From Cycas panzhihuaensis (taxonomy: Eukaryota > Cycadophyta), in contig CM041465.1 of the NCBI GenBank assembly GCA_023213395.1, forward strand, positions 146,141,741 through 146,205,740: a stretch of 64,000 nucleotides of DNA. The letters are read 5' to 3'. Shown piece by piece: positions 1 through 11,849 of the stretch (within the stretch, counting starts at the first letter, position 1; each line of letters opens with the position of its first letter). The position numbers were made by a program, and so were the translations under genes. Below the pieces are notes generated by a model. That model saw only the letters and a list, made by a program, of their open reading frames with translations, did not search any database and had not been told where the DNA came from.

Positions 1-1610
1 GAAGATCTACACGGGTCATGCATCCTCCTGAAAGGTACAACCTAACTATTTCTACTGCTTTGATATCTAATGATGGAGAACCTACATATTATTAGGAAGT
101 AATGAATGATGTCTATAGTATAAGATGAATAAGGGCCATGCAAGAAGAAATAGATGTCTTAGAGAAGAATAACTCATGGGACCTGGTAGAACCTCTACAA
201 GTTAGGAAAACTATTAGTTAAAGATGGGTCTACAAATGGAAAACATCTGTTGGTGGTAAAATTGAAAGATATAGGGAAAGATTAGTGGTAAAAGGTTTTA
301 TACAAAAAGTAGGTATAGATTTCCATGAAATCTTTTCACCAGTTTTTAAGCTTATTTCTATTCAAGTTGTGTTAGCATTAGTGGTTTCACTTGATTTAGA
401 GTTGGAGCAATTAGATGTTAAAATAACATTTACACATGGAGATTTAGAGGAGAAAAAATATATGGAATAGCCAAAAGGCTTTATATAGGATGGCAAGAAT
501 AAATTTGTTTATAGGCTCAAGAAATCTTTATATGGCCTAAAACAATCACCCAAGCAATGGTATAGGAAGTTTGATCCCTTCATGAAGAGCTAAAATTAAA
601 AAAAAAATGTATATGATTATTGTGTTTAGTTTAAAATCTTGGATAATGGCTTATTCATCATTTTAGTATTATTTGTTGATGACGTGCTTATGGCAAGCAA
701 ACATATAGCAAAAATCCATAGGTTAAAGGCTCAAATAACTAGGATGTTTGATATGAAAGATTTTGGAGTAGTAAAATAAATCTTGGGTATGGAGATACAT
801 AGAGATATGAAGAATGATAAGCTTTAGTTATCATAATAGAAATATGTGGAGAAGATATTAACTAGATTTGGTATAGGGAATGTGAAACTTATTAGTATCT
901 CAGATGCTTCCCATTTCAAGCTTTCTTTAAGTTTGAGTCCTAGTTATGCAGAAGAAAAGGAATATGTATCTCATGTACCTTATGTTAGTGTAGTGGGAAG
1001 CTTAATATGTATGCCATGTATAAGACTTGATATTTCACATGTAGTTGATGTGACTAGCATATATATGGTAAATTTAGGTAAAGAACATTAGGTAGTAGTG
1101 AAATGGATGCTTAAGTATTTAAGGGGCACAAGTAACTATTACATCACTTTTAGTGATACAAGTAATTTGATTTGTGGATATGTGGATTTAGATTTTATAG
1201 GAGACTTGGATAAAAAAAGATTAACACTAGGTTATGTGTTTACTCTTGTAAATGGTCCAATTAGTTGGATGTCTAAAATGTAAAGTACAATTACTTTATC
1301 TACTACAGAAGTAGAGTATATTATTGTAGCACATGCTTATAAGAAAATAATTTAGTTGTAAGGTCTATTGGGTGAGCTTGAAAAGGAATAGGATAAGGTA
1401 AAGGTATTTTGTGATAGTCAAAATGTCATTTACTTGGCCAAGAATCTAACTTATCACAGTAGGATAAAGTACATTACACTTAAATATCATTTTGTAAGAC
1501 AAGTTATTGAAGCAGGTGGAGTAACACTTGAGAAGGTTTATACTAAGCAAAATTGTGTAGATATTTACTAAACCAATATTACTAGAGAAGATCAAATTGT
1601 GTTTAGTTTT
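1..1610 (+). pseudogene. Copia-A reverse transcriptase and RNase H remnant
   Basis: The conceptual translation follows the copia RVT_2 order. An upstream MHPPERY-like stretch leads to RWVYKWK (about 220-240), then the ERYRERLVVKGF region near 270-300, the LEQLDVKITF block (402-431), KSLYGLKQSP (523-552), a FVDD catalytic motif near 675-685, and RNase H with GYVDLDFIGD (1177-1206), ISWMSKM and the TEVEY segment near 1309-1322. The reading is broken by several TAA/TAG stops at positions where the family has Gln or Trp, for example 468-470 and 1281-1283, and by a small A-rich indel near 597-608. RT and RNase H would copy element RNA into DNA in cytoplasmic particles. This copy cannot make a working protein. 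Confidence 0.88.
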
Positions 1611-1681
1611 TCTTGGCTTACATGAAAGGTGATGAATGGTTCAAGGAAGGTATTAGGTAAAATTATTGTCAAGGTGAAGAT

Positions 1682-2297
1682 TGTTGGGTATATGATAATA
1701 ATGTGTAAGGAGACTAAAATTTTCACTTATTTCCTACGCAGTTTTTCCCACCACTTTTCTCGAGAGGATTTAAGTGGGATACCAACCCCTCTTGGTAGGG
1801 GGAGTGTAGGGGGAGCCATAACCGCACCCGCAAATGAGGGTTTAGGGGCAATAGCCCCTAAAGTAAAATTTTAGGATTCAAAACTTATCAAATAGTAAAG
1901 AGAATCAGGGAAGTTCATTAAAAACTCCTTAGATCCAACAATTGAGATTTTGTACCATCTTATGACACTTCATGTAACCCAAATTGGGTAATTTTTTTGC
2001 TAGTAGTTATTGTTGTTATTGTTATGAGAACTCTATGGTAGTTGTAGTACAAATTTCTATTCTTAATCAATAAAGCTTGATACCTTTCCTACATGGATGT
2101 TTCCTTAGTAACTTATTAGGGTTTTACCATGTTAAATCTAATGTACTTGGTAATGCTTATACTTTTCTTATGTATGTATTGAATATTCTCTAGTTTATAT
2201 ACTTTCATTTTATTACAATTTCAAATCTTATTCTTGTTACAAAATAGAATATATCTTGGTAGTAGTTTTAGATATTTAGAACTAGGTTTTCTCAATA
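1682..2297 (+). repeat. 3' LTR of Copia-A (616 bp)
   Basis: Begins TGTTGGGTAT and ends near CTCAATA (ancestral CA). It aligns along its length with the solo LTR at 49342-49985. Shared blocks include the G-rich stretch at about 1755-1862, gagaatcagggaagttcatt, and the U5-side block around 2086-2130 (cctacatggatgtttcctta, then agggttttaccatgtt). Confidence 0.85.
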
Positions 2298-3742
2298 GAG
2301 ATGAACTCCATTATAAAAAATAACACTTAGGAGCCAACTAAATTGCCACTTAGGAAGAAAGAAATTGATCATAGATGGGTATATAAGATAAAATTTCATA
2401 CAGATGGCACCGTAGAATGTTACAAAGGTCGTCTTGTAGCAAGTGGTTTCAAGCAACAAGAGGGGATTGACTATGATGATACCTTTGCACTAGTAGCCAA
2501 TATGACCATATTTCATTTGGTTATGTCCTTAGCAAGCTTGTTTATCAAATGGATGTTAAAGAGTGATTTCCTCAATAAAGAGCTCAAAGAAGAGGTTTTC
2601 TTGAAGTAATCTCCTCACTATTCTATTATAAGCCAAGTAACACTTAGTCTATAAACTCAAGAATGCCCTTTATGGACTCAAATAGGTACCACATTCCTAG
2701 TATACGAAGATAGATGCCTTCCTTAACCAACATGGATTCAATCGTTTACCCTCTAATCTAGATTTATATATTCTAGTTAGAGACAATTTGATTATAATCA
2801 TTATTCTATGTATAGATGATCTTACAATCATTGACAACATAAATTATATTGCTTGGATTCAATTAGAATTAAAAAACAACTTTAAGCTGATAGATCTTAG
2901 GTTGCTCCACTACTTCCTTAGAATTAAAGTTTAGCAAGAACAATGACACATCTTCCTAAATCAAACAAAGTATGCTAATGAGCTCTTAGAAAGATTCAAG
3001 ATGACAGAATATAAGCTAATGCCAATTCCTATGGAGATAGGAACTAAGTCAAACTTCAATGAATAAAGAAAGCCTTTTGATCCCACTTTGTATCGATAAT
3101 TATTTAGGAGCCTCATTTATCTTATCCACACTCATTCAAATATTTCATATATAGTAGGGATCTACTTTAGGTACATGTCATAACTAGAAAGCATCTCATT
3201 GGAAAACTACTACCATGATTCTTAAATATATTTGTGGCACACATCAGTTTGGCCTTGAGTATAACCAAACTGACTCTTCTATCTTGAAAGGATATACATA
3301 TGCTAATTAAGTTGGTTGTTAGGATACTCGCCACTCAACTTTAGGTTATTACTTTGATATAAACTCAACTATAATCTCATAAAGCTATAAGAAGTAACTA
3401 AATATTGTCATTTCCTCCATCGAAGTAGAATACAAAGTAACTGTCCATGCTATAATCAGGTTAATTTGGCTTAGAAGGATTCTTGTTGAGCTTGGGCTTC
3501 ACCAACATGCACCCGCCATCTTTTATTATGATAATCAAAGTGTTTTGAAGATGATGAAGAATCTTATATTCCATGCTAGAACCAAGCACATTGAGGTCCA
3601 TCATCACTTCATCTATGAGCATGTTCAAAATGGAGAAATTAAATTTTCCTACCATCCAATTAAAGACAAGGTTGAGAACATCTTCACCAAAGCATTTGGC
3701 AAACCAAAGTTTGAATGGTTTCGACATGACATTGATATCTAA
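2298..3742 (+). pseudogene. Copia-B reverse transcriptase and RNase H remnant
   Basis: RVT_2 reading: EMNSIIKNNT, then HRWVYKIKFHTDGTVECYKG (about 2370-2429), ASGFKQQEGIDYDDTFA (2439-2489), MDVK-like KWMLKSDFLNKELKEEVF, an LYGLK block near 2670, and LCIDDL (2806-2823) in place of the YVDD motif. RNase H follows with the YDNQSVLKMMKN stretch (about 3526-3563) and KHIEVHHHFI (3586-3615), ending at the stop at 3740-3742. Many in-frame TAA/TAG codons and at least one frameshift make it non-functional. The C-terminal ~65 codons remain open. Confidence 0.88.
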
Positions 3743-3760
3743 ATAAATGAAGATACTATT

Positions 3761-3769
3761 AAGGGAGGA
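3761..3769 (+). other. Polypurine tract of Copia-B
   Basis: aagggagga sits immediately before TATTAAAAC, the decayed TG start of the 3' LTR. This is the expected site of plus-strand DNA priming. Confidence 0.65.
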
Positions 3770-4162
3770 TATTAAAACTATGTAATAAAATCATTATTTC
3801 ATTGTATTTTATGTTTATTATGTGCATAATATAATCCTAAGGTGACCCTTTATTATAGTTTAAACTTATTGTATAATATGGTTGGGTTTGCCATATATGC
3901 TGCTTAGTTAGCCAATTATAATTCTCAAAATATTGATGGGATGCTTATAAATAGAGCCTTGCAATATTGCTTTGTACATTATATTAAAGGTTATATGGAA
4001 GCTCCACCAAAATTAAGCCTCATGTGGTGACAAATTCATTGGTTCTCTTTGTTCTACTATTATTCTTATATATTTTGCTTATTTCCTATATTATTTAATT
4101 AGTATAACTTATTTTTTAATCACATGCATATGATTTATTGATCTTGAAGTATTTTAGCAACA
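3770..4162 (+). repeat. Probable 3' LTR of Copia-B
   Basis: Starts TATTAAAAC (TG decayed to TA) after the polypurine tract. It contains a TATA-like element in gcttataaatagagcc at about 3950-3960, where a copia U3 promoter would be. The end at AGCAACA (4162) is a guess from the CA rule; no second copy is in the window. Confidence 0.5.
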
Positions 4163-5440
4163 TATTGGTTTAGGAAGTGAATTGTGTAATAATGTGTATT
4201 TGAACTAAAAAGAATAATATACATTCAAATAAAATTTGCAATATGTTAGTGTTTTATTTTTTATTTTTTATGGTGGACCAAAATTATATGATTTATAATC
4301 AAAGGATGAAGAAAAACAAAAATAATCTTGAATATAATTTCAAGCCTCTAACCAATGAAACTTATTTGAGAGATTAGCCCATTACTAAAACTCAAAAACA
4401 TAGAAAATTTTCTTTTTATAGCTAAGAGTTTATCATTTTGATGATAAAATCAAAATAATACTAAACATAAACATGATGGACCAATAATGCAAGAATGATT
4501 GTGTGGATTAAATCAAGAACTTAATGTTCGTCTAGTTCTTAATTTAATCCATATCACTATTGATTTAATCATTAGATGTTATTTTCTCATATTAATGCTA
4601 ATGCACACAAAGAATATAATGTATGTAATTACTCAATAATTGTAAATAACTATTGATCAATCATTGATGAAATATGTTCTATCTCGTAACCTAATATTAT
4701 ATATATATATGTATGTATGTATGTATGTCACCCTTGGCCACACCCATTAGGTGAGTCTTTTTCTATCTTTTTCTCATACCCTTTCATTACACTAATCAAA
4801 ATTATATAACAACCAACTTATAGTCAACTTCTAATCATTCTTTAATATTGTTATTTTCTTGATGTTTGGTTGCACCATGCATAAAATTCAACTACACGAT
4901 GCTTAGCTTATTAGACAATGCTTCAAATATTAATTACATAGCAAATAAACACCAAGTACATAATGTTTAGATATTAATTAATGTTACATGTATTGATTAT
5001 ACAAACCTTGTTTTTCAATTATGTAGAGGCTATAACCATTGATTATATTATCATTCTTTATTAGTTATACTTTTATCTTTGATCAAATATATTATTATGA
5101 TTAGAATCTACTATACATCTTTCTATAGGAACTATATTACTAAGTATCTTCACTTAGCTAATTAATTGGCTAAGTTCAAAGTTAGGATTCTACTATATTC
5201 TTAGAGGAAGATGTTTGTGACCCTTGAGTAGAATACACTTTAAGATACCTAATTTGTTTTTATTTTTGTGACCCTTGAGTAGAACACACTTTAGGATACC
5301 TAATTTGTTTTTGTTTTTTCTTTACCTAATTAATCTAGTCTAGTTCAATACTATTATGGCTGACTTCAATAATTTCATTATGATCAACATTCATAGCATA
5401 GCCTCATTTCTTAAATTTTTTTCTCCTAAAAAATTTTAGA
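4163..5440. other. AT-rich spacer, no gene recognised
   Basis: No coding homology was seen on either strand. It holds a short AT/GTAT microsatellite (about 4699-4728) and a 51-bp tandem duplication (5217-5318, listed separately). It may be decayed LTR or host intergenic DNA; I cannot tell which. Confidence 0.5.
5217..5318. repeat. Two-copy 51-bp tandem duplication
   Basis: The units start gtgacccttgagtagaa at 5217 and at 5268 and continue through cactttaNgatacctaattt. They differ at only a few positions, so the duplication is fairly recent compared with the surrounding decay. Confidence 0.85.
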
Positions 5441-5479
5441 TGATGCTAGTGTTTTTAGATGAAGCAGTTTATTTCCCAT

Positions 5480-6900
5480 GTGTAGTCTTTTATTATGGTT
5501 GTATTGGTATAAGTGTTTTATTGGTAGGAGTCGATTTGGTAAGATTTCAACATAGCGTTCCATGTTTTTCTCTGGAGGGAGGCCTTTGGGTATGTCTTAG
5601 AATACTAGTTTATGATCTTGAAAGACCCATTTTACTTTGTCTACTTCCCCTTTTGGGCTTACTTCTTTGAGGATATCTTGTTTTTCTAAGTGTTGGATAA
5701 TCGCTCGATAAACCCGGTGTGGCTTTTTCTTAATATTATATCTACCTTGTAGGAGTCCATCATTTATGGTGGTGGAAACTTTATTTTACATGAGGTGTAT
5801 TTTGTCTTGTTTTAGTTGAATTGCATCACTATTTGTGTTGTAGGTGCTCAAGGTTCTTATCTATTATACTCCTAATACTAGATGTACTCCTCTAACGTGT
5901 AGTGAAAAAAAGTAAGATGCTAGTATATAATTACCTATATTTAGTTTGACATCTTTGATTTCTCCATCATATAGTAATATTTTACTTTCAAGGGTGGATA
6001 TTTAGGAATTAGAGTTTTGTTATATGTGTAGCTCTAATTTTCTTATCTTTTTGGAAGTAATGAAGTTGTGTTTATTTCTTGAATTGATGAGGACCACTAC
6101 TTTGCTCTTCCTATGTGCTCTACTATCTTTAGGGTGTCTAGTCTTTTTGTATTTTGGTAATTGATGCTATCAATATTTCAAGTTTCTATATCTCAAATAT
6201 ATTTATTATTATTTTTTAATTTTCTACACCTTCAATGTCTAATTCTGTTTGGTCCACATGACTTTTATCTTATTATAGTTTCTTGGATGCTTTAGTGTCC
6301 ATTTCCCACCATATTTTACCTTCCCTTCTTTGCATTTCTGATTGTACTAATTACGACCATTGACTTTCAATTAACCATGGTGCTTGTGTGTATTCGTTTT
6401 GTGTTTGGCATGTTTTTAAGTGCTTTATTTTAGTTGAATGTCTTCTTTGTAGGACAATGCACTTGTAAATACCCTAATGTCACACTTTTGATTATTGGGG
6501 TATTTAATGATATGTTCTAGTATTTTGGGTTTGCATTTGTGCAACTTGTATCTTCAACTTAACTCTTAGATTCCTAATATAGAAATCTAATGCTTGTTTT
6601 TGTTGTATATTTGTTTTAGGGAATGCTTCTCAGAGTTCTTTATGTACTTTGGGATTGTCAATTCTTTTTGGAAGGCATGGGCTGGTTAGATGTGATATGT
6701 TTATTTCATGTTCATTATTGTTTAGGTGAGGAATTCTTTATTAAATTGATTGGAGGTTAGGGTTCATTTTATTACAACCTAAAACCAATTACTTCCCTAA
6801 GTAAAAGTACGCTCTTTAAGTTTGTTTAACGCAAAGCATGCTTCGTCTAGGATTGATGCCATATTTCCATCCAAGAATGAGTCTCCCAATTTGGCTAGCT
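5480..6900 (-). pseudogene. Ty3-H: Ty3/gypsy gag-protease remnant
   Basis: Read on the minus strand, right to left: a gag-like stretch (about 6600-6750), a zinc-knuckle relic GYLQVHCPT (about 6440-6475), an aspartic protease core VVVLINSRNKHNFI (about 6062-6100; family VxLIDSGSTHNFI), and the pre-RT signature DIPKGLPPEKNME (about 5560-5597). The RT catalytic part is missing: homology stops near 5480 and unrelated AT-rich DNA follows. Stops and indels are frequent. No LTR was identified. TR-GAG-1 begins at 7437, just upstream in element orientation, so the 5' part of Ty3-H may have been cut off by that insertion. Confidence 0.7.
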
Positions 6901-7436
6901 ATTCTTCTAGTTTAATTAGGTTATTAAACCTATATATATGTATATTCATATGAATTTTAAATTTTTATAGGCATGTATCATTCTTTCCTAGTGGTGGTGA
7001 TTGATCATGTAATCTTATGTTATGCTCATAAGGTTATCCTTCTATTGCTTTTATCAATCTCTATAGTTATTATTTAATTTTGCCTTACTTTTTCTATAAT
7101 CTTCTTGTTTTAGTTTTTAGGTCTCATAGGTTTATATATATTATGCTTTATGTAGTATGGATTCTTTGTATGTTCATTTCCACTATAGATATTTTAGTGG
7201 ATAACTTTTCTACTTATGAGTTTAATGGTGGATTTTCTGCTATCTTCTTAGGTAGCATTGTGATTTTGCTTATTTCTTTATAGATCAATAGACTGATGCT
7301 ATGACTTTTAGGATTGGGATCTTTACAGATGAGCTTCTTACTAGGATGCTTATGGATTAGTTGGGGCAATAAAGTAAGTCATGCAAAGTACCATTGTTGA
7401 AAACATAGTAATGTAAAGACAAGCCACTATGAAATT

Positions 7437-7483
7437 TGTTATAAACCTACTTAAAACTAATTAATCATAAAAAACATGAATAG
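7437..7483 (+). repeat. TR-GAG-1 5' LTR, left piece (47 bp)
   Basis: tgttataaacctacttaaaa and the following bases align with the first ~47 bp of the 3' LTR at 27993, up to gtgaatag. The remainder resumes at 24244. The last five bases, AATAG (7479-7483), form the left TSD of the nested block. Confidence 0.88.
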
Positions 7484-7564
7484 TGTTGGACTATGACTAG
7501 TTTACTTGTCAAGAAGTCCTCTTCTTAAATCACCCACAGGTTTTTGGTATAGCAGCAAGTCACA
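7484..7564 (+). repeat. TRIM 5' LTR (81 bp)
   Basis: Direct repeat of 7715-7795 with roughly a dozen and a half differences by eye, mostly transitions, so the insertion is old. Confidence 0.85.
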
Positions 7565-7714
7565 AGTGGTATCAAAGGCTAGGTTCAAGGTTCAAATCCC
7601 ATGCATATGCCAGACAAAGCCCATTTCCTTAATGGGGTCCCCATGTATCCCTGATTCAGGTGGAATTGTAACATAGGCGATGCATGCTATGGTGGCCTCC
7701 TCATCATGAAGGAG

Positions 7715-7795
7715 TGTTGGACTATGGTTGGTTCACTTGTCAAGGAGTCTTCTTCCTAAATCACCCATGGGCTTTTGGTGTAATGATAAGTCACA
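7715..7795 (+). repeat. TRIM 3' LTR (81 bp)
   Basis: Starts TGTTGGACTATGG and ends TAAGTCACA, the same length as the 5' copy. Followed by AGATCA and then the Copia-C LTR. Confidence 0.85.
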
Positions 7796-7801
7796 AGATC
7801 A

Positions 7802-8113
7802 TGAAGAAAGGATGGATCTAGGGAATAAATCACTCACATACACATAATGGTAATGGACAATGAAAAAGAGATGAAATAAGATATGAGAGCAAAGCTTGAA
7901 GGTGAGAATGAATAATGACTCCCTCCTTAAGATTTCACCTTTTATTATTGAGGGTGAGCATTAGGGTTAGGATTTTTTTGCCTAATGACATGAACCCAAA
8001 ACTATATCTAAATGTACATAAAGTGTATTTTAATAAGAGAGTAACACTAACAATATATCCTAAGATCACTTAATTAATCTATACAAATGACCTTGATACA
8101 TTAACCTCTTTCA
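7802..8113 (-). repeat. Copia-C 3' LTR (312 bp)
   Basis: Pairs with 23927-24238. In minus orientation it starts TGAAAGAGGTTAATG, preceded by the purine-rich AAATGGGGAAAT (plus 8114-8125), the expected polypurine tract. Confidence 0.85.
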
Positions 8114-8430
8114 ATTTCCCCATTTATGATAGAAGGTTATTTTGAGAAAATCTATTCTATGAGGTCTTTATTTGGGCCTCATTATTATATTAAAATTCTA
8201 AATGACACTTTTGTGGGAAAACCCTTATGGAAAATAAAATCCATAGGCTTTCTAAGATCTATAGCCCCTTTTCTAAATCAAAATAGCTAAGGTGGCTCTT
8301 GATGTAGCCTGATAGCCAACTAGGTTAAATATGCAGCTTGATTTGATGAGTATTCATATAACGTTTGGTCATCCCCTATGCCCTTTCAGGTTTTCATAGG
8401 TTCCAATTTTCTAAAACTAGTACAACCCTT

Positions 8431-8550
8431 ACCCTTTTATACCCACATGGGATTTTCACAAATAAGATAGAGCGGAGACCTACTCTTATTCTTCTATACC
8501 CATAAGGGGTTTTCATGAATAGAATAGAGTATGATGATCCTATTACTATT
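8431..8550 (-). repeat. Two-copy ~60-bp tandem repeat in the Copia-C 3' untranslated region
   Basis: Units at 8431-8490 and 8491-8550 share tatacccaNaNggg-ttttca and aataNaatagag blocks. The region 8114-8600 between the polypurine tract and RNase H has no coding capacity. Confidence 0.6.
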
Positions 8551-8599
8551 TTCTTTAATCAGTTAAAGATGGGGGTCTTAAGGCTGAGTTGCCTTTATA

Positions 8600-10640
8600 A
8601 CTATTTAAGCTTCACCTTTTATAGTAGTTTAGTGAATATATTGACCACTTGATCTACTGTGGGGTAGTATTCCAGTTGAATTGTGCTATCATGAATAAGT
8701 TCTCTAATCCTGTAGAATTTCATACTTATATATTTGGTATGATTATGAAATATTAGATTTTTTACCATGTGGATTGCTAATTGATTATCTACACAAAGGC
8801 TGGTAGGACTTGTTTTGGTGATATTCAATATTTCTAATAATTTTCTAAGTCATATCACATCTTTTCTTATCTCAAAAGTAGTAATGTATTCAACTTTGGT
8901 AGTTGAATCAATAACTATCTTTTACCATCTAGATCTCTATGATATTGGTGATGTTCCAAGAAATGTGACATACCCAGATGTAGATCTTTTTATATCTTCA
9001 TCTCCTGCAAAGTTTGAGTCTGTGTATGCAGAAAGCTTAAATTCATTATTAGGTTCATACAATAGACCAAATTTACTAGTCGTCTTTAGGTATTTTAACA
9101 CTTAAACTATAATATGTCAGTGATTCTACTTAGGATTTGTCATGAATCATGCAAGAATATTGACAAAGTGTGTAATATCTAGCCTTGTATTGGTAGTGTA
9201 GATGAGTTTACTTATAAGTTTCCTATATAGTATTTCATCTACCTCTCTAGTATCATCATCAACTACGAGTTTAGTATTAGGGTCTATAGGTAAAGCTACT
9301 GGTCGAGTATCTTCTAACTAAAACTTGGTTAGAAGATTATTGATGCATTTTTCTTGTAAGAGAAAAAATTTTCTTTTCTTTTATGTTACTTCAATTCCCA
9401 AGTAATATTTCATCAAAGCGAGGTAACAATTTGAACATTTTACTAAGGTGCTTTTTAAACTAGCTTATTGCCTATTCAATGTTACCCATTACTAGCATGT
9501 CATCCACAAAGATTATGAGATAAATGACTTTTTCCTTTTGGCACTTGATGAATAATGTTGCATTAATATCATGGTAGTCACAAATCTCATATCTAAGTTG
9601 CCTCATTCTTTCAGACAACTTCGCAAACCAAGCACAAGGGGCTTGTTTAAGGTTGTACAAGTACTTTTTGAATCTGTAAACATTATTGTCTTGACCTTCG
9701 ATCTCATATCCTTCTAGCTGAGCCATATAAATTTCTTCTTTAAGATCCCTATTAAGAAACATGGTCTTAATATTGAGCTAGTAGATTTTCTAGCCTTATT
9801 GAGAATTTAAGGCCATAAGAATTCTAATTGTAGGCCACTTAGTTTTAGGTGCAAAGACTTTAGTATAGTTAATGCCTTCCCTTTGTGTGAATCCTTTAGC
9901 TACCAACCCTACTTTGTGTTTTTCAAAGGTGTTGTCTGATCTATACTTATTTTGAATACCCATCTATTTTAAACTATATTTCTGCCAAGTGGTAGATCAA
10001 CAAGCTCCCATATACCATTTTTTATAAGAGATTAATATATTATATTTGTCATATTTCTTCAAACTATATGTTTTACAGCTTCTGAGTATGAGAAGGGCTC
10101 TTCATTAAGAGTTAGGTGTAGTTATGTCAGTTCAAGCTTAGTATATAATGATTCATACATCCTTTCTCTATGAGCACTTCAAGTACTAATTTTACCTGCC
10201 TTATCTAGTTGTTTGTCCTTATTAAGTTAGCGGGCTCCACGAGATCCTCGAGTTAGGAATAAGATCCTTATTTCCTTAACTTCTTGGTTCTCATCTTATT
10301 CATTAAAATGATTATTTTATAAGGAGGATGTTGATGCACTTGAGGATGATGGTCATTCTACCACTATTTTACCTTTGTTAACTAAAGGTGGAGAGGATGA
10401 TTCTTCTATAATAGCTTTACCTTTGTTAACTCTACTATCTTCAAAGGATGGTATTAGATGCAAACTCATTAGTTTAGAGTCATAACTTATATTCTTTAAG
10501 GCTCTATTATCAACTTCCAATATTTGGAGTAATTTATATGTGTCCCTCCCCACAAATTTTAGAATCTGATCATTATACTTGATAACATCATTGTAGTAGT
10601 GTGAAGGTATTTTGAAGTCCAGTTTAAGCAACTAATCCTC
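8600..10640 (-). pseudogene. Copia-C reverse transcriptase and RNase H remnant
   Basis: The minus-strand reading ends in RNase H (8619-8828) with SLCVDNQLAIHMVKN and KYISMKFYRIRELI. Upstream, 9472-9762 is an open RVT_2 stretch: FLNRDLKEEIYMAQLEGYE, YNLKQAPCAWFAKL and the catalytic IIFVDDMLVMG (YVDD box). A further open stretch at 10353-10631 is the low-complexity linker before RT. Stops are spread between these islands. Only fragments of the domain remain open. Confidence 0.85.
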
Positions 10641-10989
10641 TATCTCAACAATAATGACATCTCTGGTAATGATGATTTTTTATTATAAAGGTATAAAGAC
10701 CTTATACCCTTTCTTGTCCATAGGGTATCTGATAAAGATGCATTTAAGTGCTCTTGGCTAGAGTTTATTTTGATCTACATCCAGAATATAGGCATAGCAT
10801 GTAGAGCAAAAAAATTTAAAGTAGTGAACTATAGGGGCTTGTCCTAACCACTTTTCATTAGGTGATTGTCCTTCCTTTGATGGGCTAATAACATTAATAT
10901 AATAAATAGCTATCTAGGTGGCTTCAACCCATATGTAGGTAGGTATATTTTTATATACTAACATAGCTCGAGCCATGTTTATGATTATC

Positions 10990-11330
10990 CTATTCATGCA
11001 TTTGACAACTCTATTTTACTATGGGACACCTGCTACTATTGTTTGATGTTTGATGCCATTATCTCGAAGGTAACTTTTAAACTCATATAAGGTATATTCA
11101 CTACCATTATTAGTTTGAAGATAATTAAGTTGATAATCTAACTCTTTTTTAGTACAGGCTTTAAATTCTTTGAATACATGGAAGGTTTCATCTTTCTTAT
11201 GTAGAAAGTTGCCCAAACTTTTCTAGTGAGATCATCCATGAAAGAGATGTAATATAACTTACCTTTTAGTGAAGGAATATGTATTGGTCCACACAAATTA
11301 GACTATACCAATTACAATGGATGGCTTGAT
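10990..11330 (-). pseudogene. Copia-C integrase core remnant
   Basis: Minus-strand 11019-11216 reads FLHKKDETFHVFKEFKA, then LQTNNGSEYTLYEFKSYLRD and GIKHQTIVAGVP: the copia rve core with the second catalytic Asp region (family TDNGxEY) changed to TNNGSEY. Just upstream, VSYITSFMDDLTRKVW corresponds to the first-Asp block, with a frameshift between. The third catalytic Glu lies beyond the ORF and was not followed. Confidence 0.8.
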
Positions 11331-11849
11331 TTCCATTGACTTTTAGGAAAGGGTTATCGATGAAATTTGGCAATGATATAAACTTTACATTTGAAGGACT
11401 TGGAGGAGAACTTTAAAAGACTTAGAAGAGTGTTACAAAGATCTCTAAGTCTATCAATGTAAACATGGCCCATGCAAGTATGCCAATGAGCTTCTGCTGA
11501 CAACATTAGATGAGTTAGGCACAATGGGCTTCAGAAGATAGAGAGACATTCAGTTGGAAGAGTTTTCCAGTAAGATATCCAATCAAGACCACTCAATCAG
11601 TTGGAGGGTAAATGACCTAGAGAGTTTGGTCATTTGCAGTTACACTCAAATTAAATCCACGAGAGATAAGTGTGGATAAGGAGAGTAGGTTTTATTTGAG
11701 ATTTGATATGTATAGGATATCAAGCAATGTAAAATCTCTTAAGCCTAGGAGTTTCAAGCAAATGTTATTAATTCCTTCAATAGGTTGTTATGATTTATTA
11801 GCCATATGAATAACTCCTTGAATATTTGAGTCAAATGTTTGATACAAAC

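Larger units (their letters stand above)
1..2297 (+). mobile_element. Copia-A: 3' part of a Ty1/copia retrotransposon
   Basis: The element starts left of the window. Visible are the RT and RNase H coding remnant, a short spacer with a polypurine-like tract (caaggtgaagat) just before the LTR, and the 3' LTR. The LTR ends at 2297. The next base resumes in frame in the RT of another copia element (Copia-B), so Copia-A is inserted inside Copia-B. The expected TSD is GAGAT (2298-2302), with its partner outside the window. A solo LTR of the same family lies at 49342-49985. Confidence 0.85.
2298..4162 (+). mobile_element. Copia-B: 5'-truncated Ty1/copia, host of Copia-A
   Basis: RT coding resumes exactly at 2298 after the Copia-A LTR, runs through RNase H, and is followed by a polypurine tract and a probable 3' LTR. 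Everything upstream of the RT start lies on the far side of Copia-A, outside the window. The right end (about 4162) is uncertain because no second LTR copy is available to align. Confidence 0.75.
7484..7795 (+). mobile_element. TRIM: 312-bp miniature LTR retrotransposon
   Basis: Two 81-bp direct repeats (7484-7564 and 7715-7795) start TGTTGGACTATG and end AAGTCACA. Two bases after the first comes a PBS, TGGTATCAAAGGC (7567-7579), complementary to tRNA-iMet with a mismatch. A short purine run, atgaaggag (about 7706-7714), precedes the second repeat. The internal part (~150 bp) has no coding capacity. Size and layout match TRIM/SMART-type elements. AATAG lies to its left. The bases to its right (AGATC) do not match, and Copia-C begins six bases later, so the original right flank is obscured. 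Confidence 0.85.

Noticed and set aside
3461-3727. 88-codon minus-strand frame
   Set aside because: Exact shadow of the Copia-B RNase H on the plus strand.
5440-5670. 76-codon plus-strand frame
   Set aside because: It lies antisense to the Ty3-H pre-RT region (PKGLPP block on the minus strand), which explains the open frame.
7560-7620. tRNA gene suggested by ggttcaaatccc, a B-box-like motif in the TRIM interior
   Set aside because: No A-box, no cloverleaf partner arms and no acceptor stem could be found.
7484-7795. CRISPR-like direct repeats
   Set aside because: Only two 81-bp repeats with a PBS and TG..CA ends; this is an LTR-element layout in plant DNA.
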